Shown here one piece after another: positions 39,228-47,705 of a stretch of DNA of 64,000 nt (the stretch's first letter is position 1; each line of letters opens with the position of its first letter). The DNA lies in assembly GCA_002472405.1 (NCBI GenBank), contig DKRV01000043.1, positions 38,387-102,386 on the forward strand. The letters run 5' to 3'. The notes below the pieces were generated by a model, which ran no database searches, was not told where the DNA came from, and was given only the letters and a program-made list of their open reading frames with translations. A program made the position numbers and the translations under genes. This stretch comes from Clostridiales bacterium UBA7273. Lineage in GTDB: Bacteria > Bacillota > Clostridia > Oscillospirales > Oscillospiraceae.

Positions 39228-40160
39228 ATGGATATTGCAACGATACTGAGCCTTGGGCAGACGGCGCTTGAGCTGGGTCTTATCTGCTCGCTGACAGTGC
39301 TTGCACTGTATTTGAGCTACAGCATGCTCAACGTGTGCGACCTGTCCACCGACGGCTGCTTTACCCTCGGTGCCGCGGTCGGCGCGATCGTAGTCATCTC
39401 GGGGCATCCGTATCTTGCGATACCTGCCGCGATGGCCGCCGGCATATGCTCGGGCTTTGTCACCGCCATATTGCAGACCAAGCTCGGCGTTGACAGCCTG
39501 CTTGCCGGCATCATCGTAAACACCGGACTTTATTCCATAAACATCGCGATCATGGGCGGCTCGTCGCTGCTTAACATGAACAAGGTCGATACCGTGTTCT
39601 CGCTGATGAAGGACCTTCTCAAGGGAACGGTTTTCGCAAAGCAGTACAAGCTTGCAGTCGCGCTGATCGCGGTCATCGTGATACTTGTTCTGCTGACGCT
39701 GTTTTTGAAAACGCGCCTCGGCCTTGCCATCCGCGCAACGGGCAACAATCCCGACATGGTCCGCTCATCGTCAATAAACACCGCTTTCACGACCATCATA
39801 GGTCTGTGCATCGCAGGCTCGTTCACGGCGCTGTCCGGCTGCCTGCTGGCGCAGTCGCAGAAGGCAGTTGATATAAACATCGGCACCGGCATGGTGACCA
39901 TCGCCCTGGCCTCGCTGCTCATCGGCGGCGTTATCATGGGCAAGGGCGGAATATTCACGCGTGCAGTCGGCGTTGTGCTCGGCTCTATCCTGTTCAGGCT
40001 CGTTTACACAATTGCGCTGCGCTTTGATATGCCGGCATTCATGCTCAAGCTTATATCCTCTATCATCGTCGTGCTTGCCATCTCCATCCCCTATCTCAAA
40101 AAGCAGATGCCGATGATAAAGCGGCGCATGGGGATAAAAACTCAGAAAGGCGGTGTGTGA
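39228..40160 (+). CDS. trpY: Tryptophan ABC transporter permease (TrpY-like, copy 2)
   Basis: 310 residues, eight or nine helices (LSYSMLNVCDLSTDGCFTLG; RLGLAIRATGNNPDMVRSSS; IGTGMVTIALASLLIGGVIM). Same fold and motif order as the copy at 34753-35736. The symbol follows the operon assignment and is tentative. Confidence 0.85.
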   Translation: MDIATILSLGQTALELGLICSLTVLALYLSYSMLNVCDLSTDGCFTLGAAVGAIVVISGHPYLAIPAAMAAGICSGFVTAILQTKLGVDSLLAGIIVNTGLYSINIAIMGGSSLLNMNKVDTVFSLMKDLLKGTVFAKQYKLAVALIAVIVILVLLTLFLKTRLGLAIRATGNNPDMVRSSSINTAFTTIIGLCIAGSFTALSGCLLAQSQKAVDINIGTGMVTIALASLLIGGVIMGKGGIFTRAVGVVLGSILFRLVYTIALRFDMPAFMLKLISSIIVVLAISIPYLKKQMPMIKRRMGIKTQKGGV

Positions 40161-40161
40161 C

Positions 40162-40947
40162 ATGCTGAAGCTCAATAACGTCAGCAAGACCTTCAATCCC
40201 GGAACGGTCAACGAAAAAACCGCCCTGAGCGGACTTACCCTCGACGTCCACGACGGCGACTTCATCACCATAATCGGCGCAAACGGCGCGGGAAAATCAA
40301 CGCTCTTTAACGCCATCGCCGGCAGCTTTTACACCGACAGCGGCAGCATCGAGCTTGCCGGGCGCGATATTACCTTCATGCCCGAGCACAAGCGCGCACG
40401 CATGATCGGCCGCCTTTTTCAGGACCCCATGCGCGGCAGCGCACCGGGCATGAGTATCGAGGAAAACCTCGCAATGGCAGCAAAAAGCGGCGGATGGTTT
40501 TCGCACATAAGCAAGTCCGACCGCGCAATGTTCCGCGAAAAGCTTGCGCTTTTGGACATGGGACTTGAGGACAGACTCACGCAGCCGGTCGGACTTCTCT
40601 CCGGCGGTCAGCGCCAGGCGCTCACGCTGCTCATGGCGACCGTTGTTCCGCCGAAGCTTCTGCTTCTTGACGAGCATACGGCGGCTCTCGACCCCGGAAC
40701 GGCTGAAAAGGTTCTGGAACTTACAAAGAGCATCGTTGCAAAAGACAACATCACGTGCATGATGATCACCCATAACATGCAGTCGGCGCTCGATCTCGGC
40801 AACCGCACGCTGATGATGGATAAGGGCAATATCATCATGGACGTGTCGGGCGCAGAGCGCGACGGCATGACCGTGCAGGACTTCCTCGACCGCTTCAAGG
40901 CAGGCTCCGGCAAGGCGCTGGATAACGACCGCATGCTTTTAAGCTGA
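40162..40947 (+). CDS. trpZ: Tryptophan ABC transporter ATP-binding protein (TrpZ-like, copy 2)
   Basis: 261 residues. ATG at 40162, overlapping the end of the permease region, with AAAGGCGG upstream. Walker A GANGAGKST, signature LLSGGQRQALTLLMA, Walker B LLLLDEHTAALDPGTAE, H-loop MITHNMQSA. Paralogue of 33959-34753. Confidence 0.88.
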   Translation: MLKLNNVSKTFNPGTVNEKTALSGLTLDVHDGDFITIIGANGAGKSTLFNAIAGSFYTDSGSIELAGRDITFMPEHKRARMIGRLFQDPMRGSAPGMSIEENLAMAAKSGGWFSHISKSDRAMFREKLALLDMGLEDRLTQPVGLLSGGQRQALTLLMATVVPPKLLLLDEHTAALDPGTAEKVLELTKSIVAKDNITCMMITHNMQSALDLGNRTLMMDKGNIIMDVSGAERDGMTVQDFLDRFKAGSGKALDNDRMLLS

Positions 40948-40959
40948 ATATAAATATGC

Positions 40960-40986
40960 AAACCCGGACGATCGTCCGGGTTTTTT
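40960..40986. terminator. Bidirectional terminator
   Basis: AAACCCGGACGA|TCGTCCGGGTTT, a perfect 24-bp palindrome followed by TTT, between the convergent trpZ-like and XRE genes. Confidence 0.85.
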
Positions 40987-40990
40987 CTGT

Positions 40991-41197
40991 CTATTTATCC
41001 GTTCTGCCGAGGATGTAGTCCACGCTGACGTTGTAGAAATCGGCAAGAGCGCACAAAACCTGCGGCGGCACCATGCGCTGTCCGCTCTCATAATAGGCAT
41101 ATGTCCGCTGCGGAACGTTTATTGCTTCCCCCACCTGCTTCTGCGTGAGGTCGGCATCCTCTCTCAAATCCCGAATACGCTGATATTTTTGCATCAT
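40991..41197 (-). CDS. XRE-family (Cro/CI) regulator 1
   Basis: 68 residues, a single helix-turn-helix domain (LTQKQVGEAINVPQRTYAYYESGQ, residues ~17-40) with the C-terminal FYNVSVDYILGRTDK that it shares with its neighbour. It overlaps the end of regulator 2 by 4 bp. Two near-identical stand-alone HTH proteins in tandem suggest a recent duplication and possible heterodimers. Confidence 0.9.
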   Translation of the reverse strand: MMQKYQRIRDLREDADLTQKQVGEAINVPQRTYAYYESGQRMVPPQVLCALADFYNVSVDYILGRTDK

Positions 41198-41391
41198 TCG
41201 TCTACCCTGCCGAGAATATAGTCCACGCTTACATTATAGAAATCGGCAAGCTTTATGAGTGCGGCACTGGGTATGTCAAGCTCGCCGCTTTCATAGCGTG
41301 AATATGTCGTTTGGCTCACGTTGAGAATTTCGGCCAGCTCACGCTGCTTAAGATCTTTGTCCTCGCGCATATCGCGCAGTCGTTTGTACAT
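41194..41391 (-). CDS. XRE-family (Cro/CI) regulator 2
   Basis: 65 residues from the ATG at 41391 (AGGGTGAT upstream). HTH LKQRELAEILNVSQTTYSRYES, then FYNVSVDYILGRVDE as in regulator 1. Divergent from a 40-residue ORF; two dyads in the shared intergenic are likely operators. Confidence 0.9.
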   Translation of the reverse strand: MYKRLRDMREDKDLKQRELAEILNVSQTTYSRYESGELDIPSAALIKLADFYNVSVDYILGRVDE

Positions 41392-41416
41392 TAATATCAC
41401 CCTGCACGATTTTATG

Positions 41417-41460
41417 ATATGCGAATATTGCATATTGATTTTTATGCGAAATCCGCATAA
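41417..41460. promoter_or_regulatory. Two related operators between the XRE pair and a divergent small ORF
   Basis: ATATGC-GAATATT-GCATAT (41417-41435) and TTATGCG-AAATC-CGCATAA (41442-41460), sharing TATGCGAA and 25 bp apart centre to centre. Fits cooperative binding by the XRE proteins. Confidence 0.65.
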
Positions 41461-41482
41461 ACTATACCCTGGAGGTGATATC

Positions 41483-41605
41483 ATGCCGGATTTTGAAGAG
41501 ATGTACTACACGCTCATGCGCGCATCCGAGGAGGCGCTGCGGATAATAATCGAGGCTCAGAAAAAGTGCGAGGATATGTATATCTCACAAGAAGAAAACG
41601 AATAG
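41483..41605 (+). CDS. Small acidic helical protein (40 residues), divergent from the XRE pair
   Basis: The ATG at 41483 follows GGAGGTGAT. The sequence FEEMYYTLMRASEEALRIII and following reads as one amphipathic helix with a Glu-rich end. No family recognised. Position opposite two XRE regulators with shared operators suggests it is their target, and perhaps a modulator of them. A terminator follows. Confidence 0.6.
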   Translation: MPDFEEMYYTLMRASEEALRIIIEAQKKCEDMYISQEENE

Positions 41606-41607
41606 AA

Positions 41608-41631
41608 AAAGGCGGCCAAAAGGCCGCCTTT
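41608..41631. terminator. Bidirectional terminator
   Basis: AAAGGCGGCC - AAAA - GGCCGCCTTT between the small ORF and the convergent cstA gene. Confidence 0.88.
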
Positions 41632-41654
41632 AAACGTATTTTGCAGGTATGTAT

Positions 41655-43133
41655 TTATGCGAGCTTTACTTTCGCTGCACGCTTTTTGCCGTACATGATG
41701 ATGCCGACGAGGTAGGCAGCAGCGCAGACAGTGCCGATAATGTAAGCCGCAGTCCAAGGCAGATTGAAGCCGATAGCCGCGTTCATTATGTAGGTGATGG
41801 TGACAAATGCGTAGAACGCACCGGGGATGAGAGGCATCCAAACCCATTTGCTCTTGCCGTTTTCAAACATCCAAACGGAGATGCAGACGAATGCGAACAG
41901 TGCAAGAGTCTGGTTTGCCCACGCGAAGTAGCGCCACAGGACGCTGAAGCCTTCGGGACTGGACTTTGCCCAGACAAGTATCGCCGCGACGAGCGCGAAA
42001 ATTACGGCCGACAGAGCAAGGCGCTTGCCGTTGGAGTCCTGCTTGATGTGCAGCGAGTCGGCAACGGTAAGGCGCAGCGCACGCAGCGCGGTGTCGCCGG
42101 AGGTGATGGGCAGAACGATAACGCCGAGCAGCGCGATGATGCCGCCGACATTGCCGAGGATGTCCTTGCAGACGATACCGACGGTTTTGGTCGCGAGGGA
42201 TGCATCGGCCGCCTGAAGACCGAGGTTATAAACGCCCATTGCGCCTGCCGCCCAGACCATTGCGATGAAGCCCTCGAGGATCATCATGTTGTAGAAGGTA
42301 TTGCGTCCCTGACGCTCGCTCTTCATGGTGCGGGAGATGATAGCCGTCTGGGTGGAATGGAAGCCGGAGAGTATGCCGCAGGCGACTGTTACGAAGAATA
42401 TCGGGAAGAAGTGGCCGTTTGCGAAATACTCGCTGTAGTTGAATACGCCGTTATATTCCCAAACGTTGTTCCACACCTCAACGAGGGGATAGCCCTTGAC
42501 AAACAGGCCGATGAAAACGCCGATAGCCGAGAACAGCAGAATGCCGCCGAAGATCGGGTAAATGCGGCCGATGATCTTGTCGATGGGGAATACGGTCGCG
42601 ATGAGGTAGTAAGCAAAGATAACGCCGTAGATGACCCATGTCGAGGTTGCGTTGGCAGCGCCGGAGAAGTTAAAGACCTGGGTTGCGGCAATGTCGCCGG
42701 GGGTGTAGATAAACACTGCGCCGACAAGCATCAGGAGCAGGCATACAAAAATGTTGTAAACCGTGAATATGCCCTTATTGGTGTACCTTTTGACCATGTC
42801 GGGCATCTGAGTGCCGCCGTCGCGCAGGCAGATCATGCCGGAGAAATAGTCATGCATTGCGCCGCCGATGACGTTGCCGATGGGGATGGTTATGAATGCG
42901 ATGGGTCCGAACAGGATGCCCTGTATAGGTCCGAGAATGGGGCCGGTACCGGCAATGTTCAGAAGGTTGATAAGGCTGTTTTTCCAGCCCTTCATGGGAA
43001 CGTAGTCAACTCCGTCATTTTTCGTGTAAGCCGGAGTTTTACGGTCGTCCGGTCCGAAAACCTTTTCACAGAGCTTGCCGTAAAGCGCTGCGCCTCCGAA
43101 AAGCATTACGAGACCGATTATGAATGTTACCAC
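41655..43133 (-). CDS. cstA: Carbon starvation protein CstA family pyruvate/peptide transporter
   Basis: 492 residues, many membrane helices. The CstA hallmark regions are GVDYVPMKGWKNSLINLLNI, IAGTGPILGPIQGILFGPIA, GGAMHDYFSGMICLRDGG and SGFHSTQTAIISRTMKSERQ. GTG start at 43133 with GGAGG 8 bp upstream. CstA proteins import pyruvate or peptides during nutrient limitation. Shorter than E. coli CstA (about 700), as usual for the Firmicutes form. Confidence 0.93.
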   Translation of the reverse strand: MVTFIIGLVMLFGGAALYGKLCEKVFGPDDRKTPAYTKNDGVDYVPMKGWKNSLINLLNIAGTGPILGPIQGILFGPIAFITIPIGNVIGGAMHDYFSGMICLRDGGTQMPDMVKRYTNKGIFTVYNIFVCLLLMLVGAVFIYTPGDIAATQVFNFSGAANATSTWVIYGVIFAYYLIATVFPIDKIIGRIYPIFGGILLFSAIGVFIGLFVKGYPLVEVWNNVWEYNGVFNYSEYFANGHFFPIFFVTVACGILSGFHSTQTAIISRTMKSERQGRNTFYNMMILEGFIAMVWAAGAMGVYNLGLQAADASLATKTVGIVCKDILGNVGGIIALLGVIVLPITSGDTALRALRLTVADSLHIKQDSNGKRLALSAVIFALVAAILVWAKSSPEGFSVLWRYFAWANQTLALFAFVCISVWMFENGKSKWVWMPLIPGAFYAFVTITYIMNAAIGFNLPWTAAYIIGTVCAAAYLVGIIMYGKKRAAKVKLA

Positions 43134-43325
43134 AATGTTTCCCTCCTTGTAGCAGGTGAATTTCGGCGGACGGCGCCAAAAACCGTCGCGCCCTGACGAT
43201 TGTTATTTTAGTGTCAGAGCATGTTAATATCCATATCGAGACTCGCTATACTCGTTAATAATTTGTTAATGTTTTTGGCAGTTTAATGATATTCCTATTA
43301 GCCGGCAAATACGCGCATCGGAAAA
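43134..43325. other. Intergenic region between cstA and the MBOAT gene
   Basis: About 190 bp. It holds the cstA ribosome site and an AT-rich stretch near 43225-43300 where the cstA promoter must lie; no clear -35/-10 pair stands out. A GGCGGACGG/CCGTC type inverted repeat lies near 43160-43190. Confidence 0.4.
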
Positions 43326-43354
43326 TTGACAGCTCACCGCATAGCGTGTAAAAT
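43326..43354 (+). promoter_or_regulatory. Promoter of the MBOAT-SGNH operon
   Basis: -35 TTGACA (43326-43331), 17-bp spacer, -10 TAAAAT (43349-43354), 35 bp before the TTG start. Confidence 0.8.
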
Positions 43355-43388
43355 AAAGCGAATGTCTGTTTGACTGGAGTTGCATATT

Positions 43389-44837
43389 TTGAGTTTTTTA
43401 TCGCCGGCCTATTTTGCATTTTTCCCGGTAACGGTTTTAATATATTTTCTTCTGCCGCAAAAGTGCAGGAATCTTTGGCTGCTTATCGGCAGCTGGTTTT
43501 TCTATGCGTGCGCAGGCCCTGAGTATCTGCCTTTTCTCGTCGGCTCGTCGATAGCCGTGTATTTTGCCGCGCGCAGGCTTGAAAAGAAGCCGCAGAAGGC
43601 GCTGCTTGTTTTCATGCTGGCGCTGTTTATCGGACTTCTTACATTATTTAAATATCTCGGCTTTGCCGCAAACGTTATAAGCCGCACCCTATCCGTTTTC
43701 GGGCTTGACTGGACTGCCGCCGTACCTAAGCTCCTGCTCCCTGCCGGAATATCGTTTTATTTCTTTGCGGCCATGGGCTATCTCATCGACGTATACCGCG
43801 GAAAAGTTCCTGCCGAAAAGGATTTTGTAAAGAGCGCTCTGTTCCTGTCGTTTTTCCCCTCGCTGCTGTCAGGCCCCATTGCAAGAGCCGACAGGCTCAT
43901 GCCGCAGTTTGAGCAGCTGCACGAATTTTCGTGGCAGGAAGCACGGGTCGGACTTTTCCGCTTTGCCTACGGCGCTTTTTTGAAGCTGCTTATCGCCGAC
44001 AGGCTCGCCGTCATGGTCGATACCGTGTTTGCCTCTCCGCAGAGCTTCGGCTCGCTTCAGGTCATTGCGGCAGCATGTGCTTTTTCGATCCAGATCTACT
44101 GCGACTTTGCAGCATATTCGCACATGGCCATAGGCTCTGCGCGCGCAATGGGCTTTAAGCTTACGGAAAACTTCAACACGCCGTATTTTTCCCGGTCCAT
44201 CGCGGAATTCTGGCGTCGGTGGCACATCTCGCTCTCAACGTGGTTCAGGGATTATCTGTATATCCCACTCGGCGGCAACCGCCGCGGTCAAACGCGGAAG
44301 TACATAAATGTGCTGATCGTGTTTGCGGTCAGCGGTCTGTGGCACGGAGCGGCGACCTCTTTTCTTGTTTGGGGACTTTTAAACGGCATTTATCAGGTCA
44401 TTGGGAGCATCACTGCGCCGCTTCGCGCAAGGGTCCGCAGCGCGCTGCGCCTTGATGATAACGGAAAGCTCACCGTGCTGTGGCAGATGCTCTGCGTGTT
44501 CGTTCTGGCAACTGTCGCATGGACGTTTTTCGAAGCAGGCTCCGTTTCAGGTGCAATAGACGTTCTGCGCGCCTGCGCAGGCTCAACGCTCTGGGCCGCC
44601 CCTTTGTCGGCAATGGGCATGGACAAATGGGAGTTTGCCGTTGCTTTTGTCAGCTGCATTGTCATGCTCATTGTTGATATACTTCACTTCAGGCACGGCG
44701 ATCAGGCCGAACGTGCGGCAGGAAGTCCGTGGCCGCTGCGCTGCCTTCTGCTGCTGGCGCTGCTTTTCGCGTCGCTTATTTTCGGAAGCTACGGCACGGG
44801 ATATGACGCGCAGTCATTTATTTACGGTCAGTTTTGA
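43389..44837 (+). CDS. MBOAT-family membrane O-acyltransferase (DltB/AlgI-like)
   Basis: About 482 residues from the TTG at 43389 (GGAG 9 bp upstream). About ten membrane helices. The MBOAT core includes AGISFYFFAAMGYLIDVYRG, FNTPYFSRSIAEFWRRWHIS, then LSTWFRDYLYIPLGGNRRG, and the catalytic His in VSGLWHGAATSFLVWG. It transfers acyl groups across the membrane to a surface polymer. The next gene is an SGNH-like protein, the normal partner. No DltA/DltC genes nearby, so a glycan O-acetylation role is more likely than teichoic-acid D-alanylation. Confidence 0.92.
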   Translation: MSFLSPAYFAFFPVTVLIYFLLPQKCRNLWLLIGSWFFYACAGPEYLPFLVGSSIAVYFAARRLEKKPQKALLVFMLALFIGLLTLFKYLGFAANVISRTLSVFGLDWTAAVPKLLLPAGISFYFFAAMGYLIDVYRGKVPAEKDFVKSALFLSFFPSLLSGPIARADRLMPQFEQLHEFSWQEARVGLFRFAYGAFLKLLIADRLAVMVDTVFASPQSFGSLQVIAAACAFSIQIYCDFAAYSHMAIGSARAMGFKLTENFNTPYFSRSIAEFWRRWHISLSTWFRDYLYIPLGGNRRGQTRKYINVLIVFAVSGLWHGAATSFLVWGLLNGIYQVIGSITAPLRARVRSALRLDDNGKLTVLWQMLCVFVLATVAWTFFEAGSVSGAIDVLRACAGSTLWAAPLSAMGMDKWEFAVAFVSCIVMLIVDILHFRHGDQAERAAGSPWPLRCLLLLALLFASLIFGSYGTGYDAQSFIYGQF

Positions 44838-44849
44838 CGGGAGGCTCCG

Positions 44850-45881
44850 ATGAACAAGACTAACAAAAAAGATTGGATGCTTGCCATAGCCTTTGTCGTA
44901 CTTGCCGCCGTGCTTATACATTGCGCCTCGATCATAATGAGACCTGTGCATAACAGCTACGGCTCAACATGGGATGCTTATCTGTGCGAGCCGGAGGACT
45001 CGATAGACGTGCTTTTTCTCGGCAGCAGCTATGCTTACTGCGACTGGAACCCGGAGATAATGTTTGCTGCGTCCGGCTTGACCGGCTACGTCATGGCAGG
45101 CTCCGAGCAAACGCCGTCAATTACATATTGGTATCTCAAGCAGGCGCTGAAAACGCAGTCGCCTCAGGTCGTGGTAATGGAAGGCTCATCATTTTTCTTT
45201 GAGATGTACCAGAATTATACGCAGATAAATCTTGACTATATGCCGCGCGGAATTGATCGCGCTCGTGCCATATTGGACGCCGCAGAGCCGGATAAACGCC
45301 TCGGATTGTTTTTCGATCTTTACTTTTACCACGATCGTTGGAAGGAGCTGACGCGTGAGGACATAGCCAAGCTTATAACGCCTGCCTCTGCGGACGTCAA
45401 CAAGGGCTATACATATGTCGATAACGTCTATGACACGAAGGGAAGCACGCCCTATCATCGCGAGCCGTCCAAGGATACGGCAGCTTATGAAAAGCACCTC
45501 GAAGCGTTCAAGAAAATCGCCGAGCTATGCGGGGACAACGGCATAGATCTCATAGTCACTATTAACCCGACCTTCAGTCAGTGCTCTCCGGAGATCTATG
45601 ATAAGCTGGAAAAAGATTTGACCGGGATCGCCCCCGAAGCAGACTTCATGCTTCTTGCCAACAGCTTTGACGAGATAGGCCTTGATATAAGCCGAGACCT
45701 GTATGACGGCGGACATCTCAATTTCTACGGTGCCTGCAAATTCTCGGAGTGGACAGGCAAAATGCTGCTCGGCAAGGGTTATACACCTCGTGAGCAGACA
45801 AAAGAGGACAAGGCCGCATGGGATGACGGCGCGCAGTACTGGCTGAACCTCCGTGATACCTCACAGAGCGCCGCATCGTGA
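44850..45881 (+). CDS. SGNH/DltD-like membrane-anchored acyltransferase partner
   Basis: 343 residues. N-terminal helix (residues ~9-30), then an SGNH-type domain with the nucleophile region VLFLGSSYAYCDWNPEIM, VVVMEGSSFFFEM, IDLIVTINPTFSQCSPEIY and the C-terminal LYDGGHLNFYGACKFSEW (Asp-x-x-His dyad). 12 bp after the MBOAT gene with a GGGAGG site, so one operon. Likely moves the acyl group onto the extracellular glycan. Confidence 0.85.
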   Translation: MNKTNKKDWMLAIAFVVLAAVLIHCASIIMRPVHNSYGSTWDAYLCEPEDSIDVLFLGSSYAYCDWNPEIMFAASGLTGYVMAGSEQTPSITYWYLKQALKTQSPQVVVMEGSSFFFEMYQNYTQINLDYMPRGIDRARAILDAAEPDKRLGLFFDLYFYHDRWKELTREDIAKLITPASADVNKGYTYVDNVYDTKGSTPYHREPSKDTAAYEKHLEAFKKIAELCGDNGIDLIVTINPTFSQCSPEIYDKLEKDLTGIAPEADFMLLANSFDEIGLDISRDLYDGGHLNFYGACKFSEWTGKMLLGKGYTPREQTKEDKAAWDDGAQYWLNLRDTSQSAAS

Positions 45882-45901
45882 ATATCGGCCTGCTTACATA
45901 A

Positions 45902-45939
45902 AAAATCGCCATGACAGAAGCCTCTGTCATGGCGATTTT
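45902..45939. terminator. Strong bidirectional terminator
   Basis: AAAATCGCCATGACAGA - AGCC - TCTGTCATGGCGATTTT; 17-bp perfect stem. Confidence 0.93.
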
Positions 45940-45948
45940 GATTTTGTA

Positions 45949-46116
45949 TTACAGGTGCTGGTCGCGGTCTACTTTATCATAGAAGTATTCAAGAACGGGT
46001 TCCATAGCCGCGGTGAGCTTCATATCGAGGTTGAAGTAATAAACCGCAAAGGTCACGGCGAAAAATGAGAAACCTGCGAGCGACAGCTTTTTGAGAACAG
46101 GATAAAACTTGGCCAT
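45949..46116 (-). CDS. Small single-helix membrane protein, unknown
   Basis: 55 residues from the ATG at 46116 (AAAGGAGAT upstream). One hydrophobic helix (LSLAGFSFFAVTFAVYYF) followed by an acidic end (LEYFYDKVDRDQHL). Not recognised. It lies 17 bp after the 2-hydroxyacyl-CoA dehydratase subunit on the same strand, so part of that operon; possibly an anchor or accessory. Confidence 0.65.
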   Translation of the reverse strand: MAKFYPVLKKLSLAGFSFFAVTFAVYYFNLDMKLTAAMEPVLEYFYDKVDRDQHL

Positions 46117-46133
46117 TTTTATCTCCTTTCCAA

Positions 46134-47705
46134 TTACCATGATTCCTCGTCGGGGAGGACTTCGAGTGTCGGGTCAACAGGCTCCTCGCCCATAACGGTG
46201 CGCATATAGGTGTTGATCTGGTCACGAACGCCCTGACGGGAAACTACGCGCGGATCAAACAGGTCGTGGGATACCCAGACGAGGTTGATGCCAAGCTCAC
46301 GCGCACGCTGCTCGAACATGCCGTGCATGCCGTCGAGCGCCTTGCAGCTCATGTGCTCCCAGAGGATGACCATGTCGGCGTTGAACTCGGTAACGATCTC
46401 CCAGAGGTCGTCAAGCAGAACTTTGTAGCCGCCGTGGGTGCGGTTGCGCATTATCATTTTCTCGGTGAGCATCGCGATATCGTACATTGCCTGCTCGCGG
46501 TTTTCGGGTGTATCCTCTTCGGCTATCATCGTGGTGTTGTCCATCGACAGCATGTCGGTCAGAGGAACGATGCCCCAGCAGTTGAGCATCCACACGAGCA
46601 GATCCATGTAGTAATGCGACTGAACGCCCCACACGATGGCTCTGTGACGATACTCGTTTGCAGCCATTTTCTTTTTCTTGTACGCCTTCTCGGCAAGCTT
46701 CATGATCTTACGGTCGGTCTTTTCAAATATGGGAAGGCGGCCGCTTATGGCCATGTAGTTTGTCTCGGTGTAAAGCGCAAGGTTCGAGCCGAACACCTGA
46801 GGATAAGGCGACTTGCTCATCTCGAGCCACTCCAAACGGCACTTAGTGGCATAGTTTACGCGCTTTGCACACTCGAAGTAGTAGTCCCAGTCCCACTTCT
46901 CGCCGGTGTGTTCCTCGACAAAGGCGATTGCGTTGCGGATCTCCTGAGCGGCATATTCCTGAACGTCCTCGTTTGTATGGCGCAGAGGCGATGCAAGCTG
47001 GAACACGGGGATACCGTCCTCAAACTCCATACGTTTGGAGATGACACCGTTGCTGAGCAGCGAGCCGTCGCAGGTGGTGTTGCACTGAACCGCGCAGCAG
47101 CCGAGGATAGGCGCGTCGTCATCTATCGAAACGCCGGCTTCCGCCTCGGGCATGGGGCATACGTCGCCTGCAAGGCCGTATTCCTGAGCAACGTCAATGT
47201 AATGTATGGCCGCGCGCTGGTTGAGCAGCACGGGGATATAGGTGGATGCGATCTCGCGGCTGAGGGGAACGACTGTCGGGAAGCCCATCATCACAGACTG
47301 CATCTCGTTTTCGTCAACGAGCACGACTTTCTTGGAAAACTCCTCGTCGTTTCCTATGCGGCGGTCGCCGCGGAAGAGCTTATCAAGCAGCTTTGCAACG
47401 TCCTCGATGATAACGTCCTGCTCTGCATGGCAGATGCGCAGATGCTCGCCGCGCAGCCCCTGGGTGTGGCGATCGACCATCATGGGAACCGCCAGATAGT
47501 TTGCCATCCAGCGATAGCGGAACATTGCCTTTATATTACGGGGCTTTACGAGAACGATCCTGAACATGTTGATCCAGTTATAAAGCCATCTGGAGTAGTC
47601 GTACAGAGTATCGACAACACCGCGCCACTCGCGGCGGCTTCTGTAGCGCTTGCCCTCGAGGTAAACATTACCGAGATTTTTCGTACCGATTCGCTTATTG
47701 GACAT
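46134..47705 (-). CDS. 2-hydroxyacyl-CoA dehydratase family protein (HgdB/FldB-like), larger subunit
   Basis: About 523 residues. ATG at 47705 overlapping the stop of the upstream subunit gene (TGATG), with GGAGGTG 7 bp upstream. Contains PILGCCAVQCNTTCDGSL, with cysteines as in the HGD-D domain that binds [4Fe-4S], and WEHMSCKALDGMHGMFE near the end. The family removes water from 2-hydroxyacyl-CoAs by a radical route or acts in benzoyl-CoA-type reduction, after ATP-driven activation by an HgdC-type protein that is not in this window. Substrate unknown. Confidence 0.83.
   Translation of the reverse strand: MSNKRIGTKNLGNVYLEGKRYRSRREWRGVVDTLYDYSRWLYNWINMFRIVLVKPRNIKAMFRYRWMANYLAVPMMVDRHTQGLRGEHLRICHAEQDVIIEDVAKLLDKLFRGDRRIGNDEEFSKKVVLVDENEMQSVMMGFPTVVPLSREIASTYIPVLLNQRAAIHYIDVAQEYGLAGDVCPMPEAEAGVSIDDDAPILGCCAVQCNTTCDGSLLSNGVISKRMEFEDGIPVFQLASPLRHTNEDVQEYAAQEIRNAIAFVEEHTGEKWDWDYYFECAKRVNYATKCRLEWLEMSKSPYPQVFGSNLALYTETNYMAISGRLPIFEKTDRKIMKLAEKAYKKKKMAANEYRHRAIVWGVQSHYYMDLLVWMLNCWGIVPLTDMLSMDNTTMIAEEDTPENREQAMYDIAMLTEKMIMRNRTHGGYKVLLDDLWEIVTEFNADMVILWEHMSCKALDGMHGMFEQRARELGINLVWVSHDLFDPRVVSRQGVRDQINTYMRTVMGEEPVDPTLEVLPDEESW

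Noticed and set aside
41649..43196. 515-codon open frame antisense to cstA
   Set aside because: It mirrors cstA, has a composition of charged low-complexity residues without any family motif, and no ribosome site; cstA on the other strand has full family signatures.
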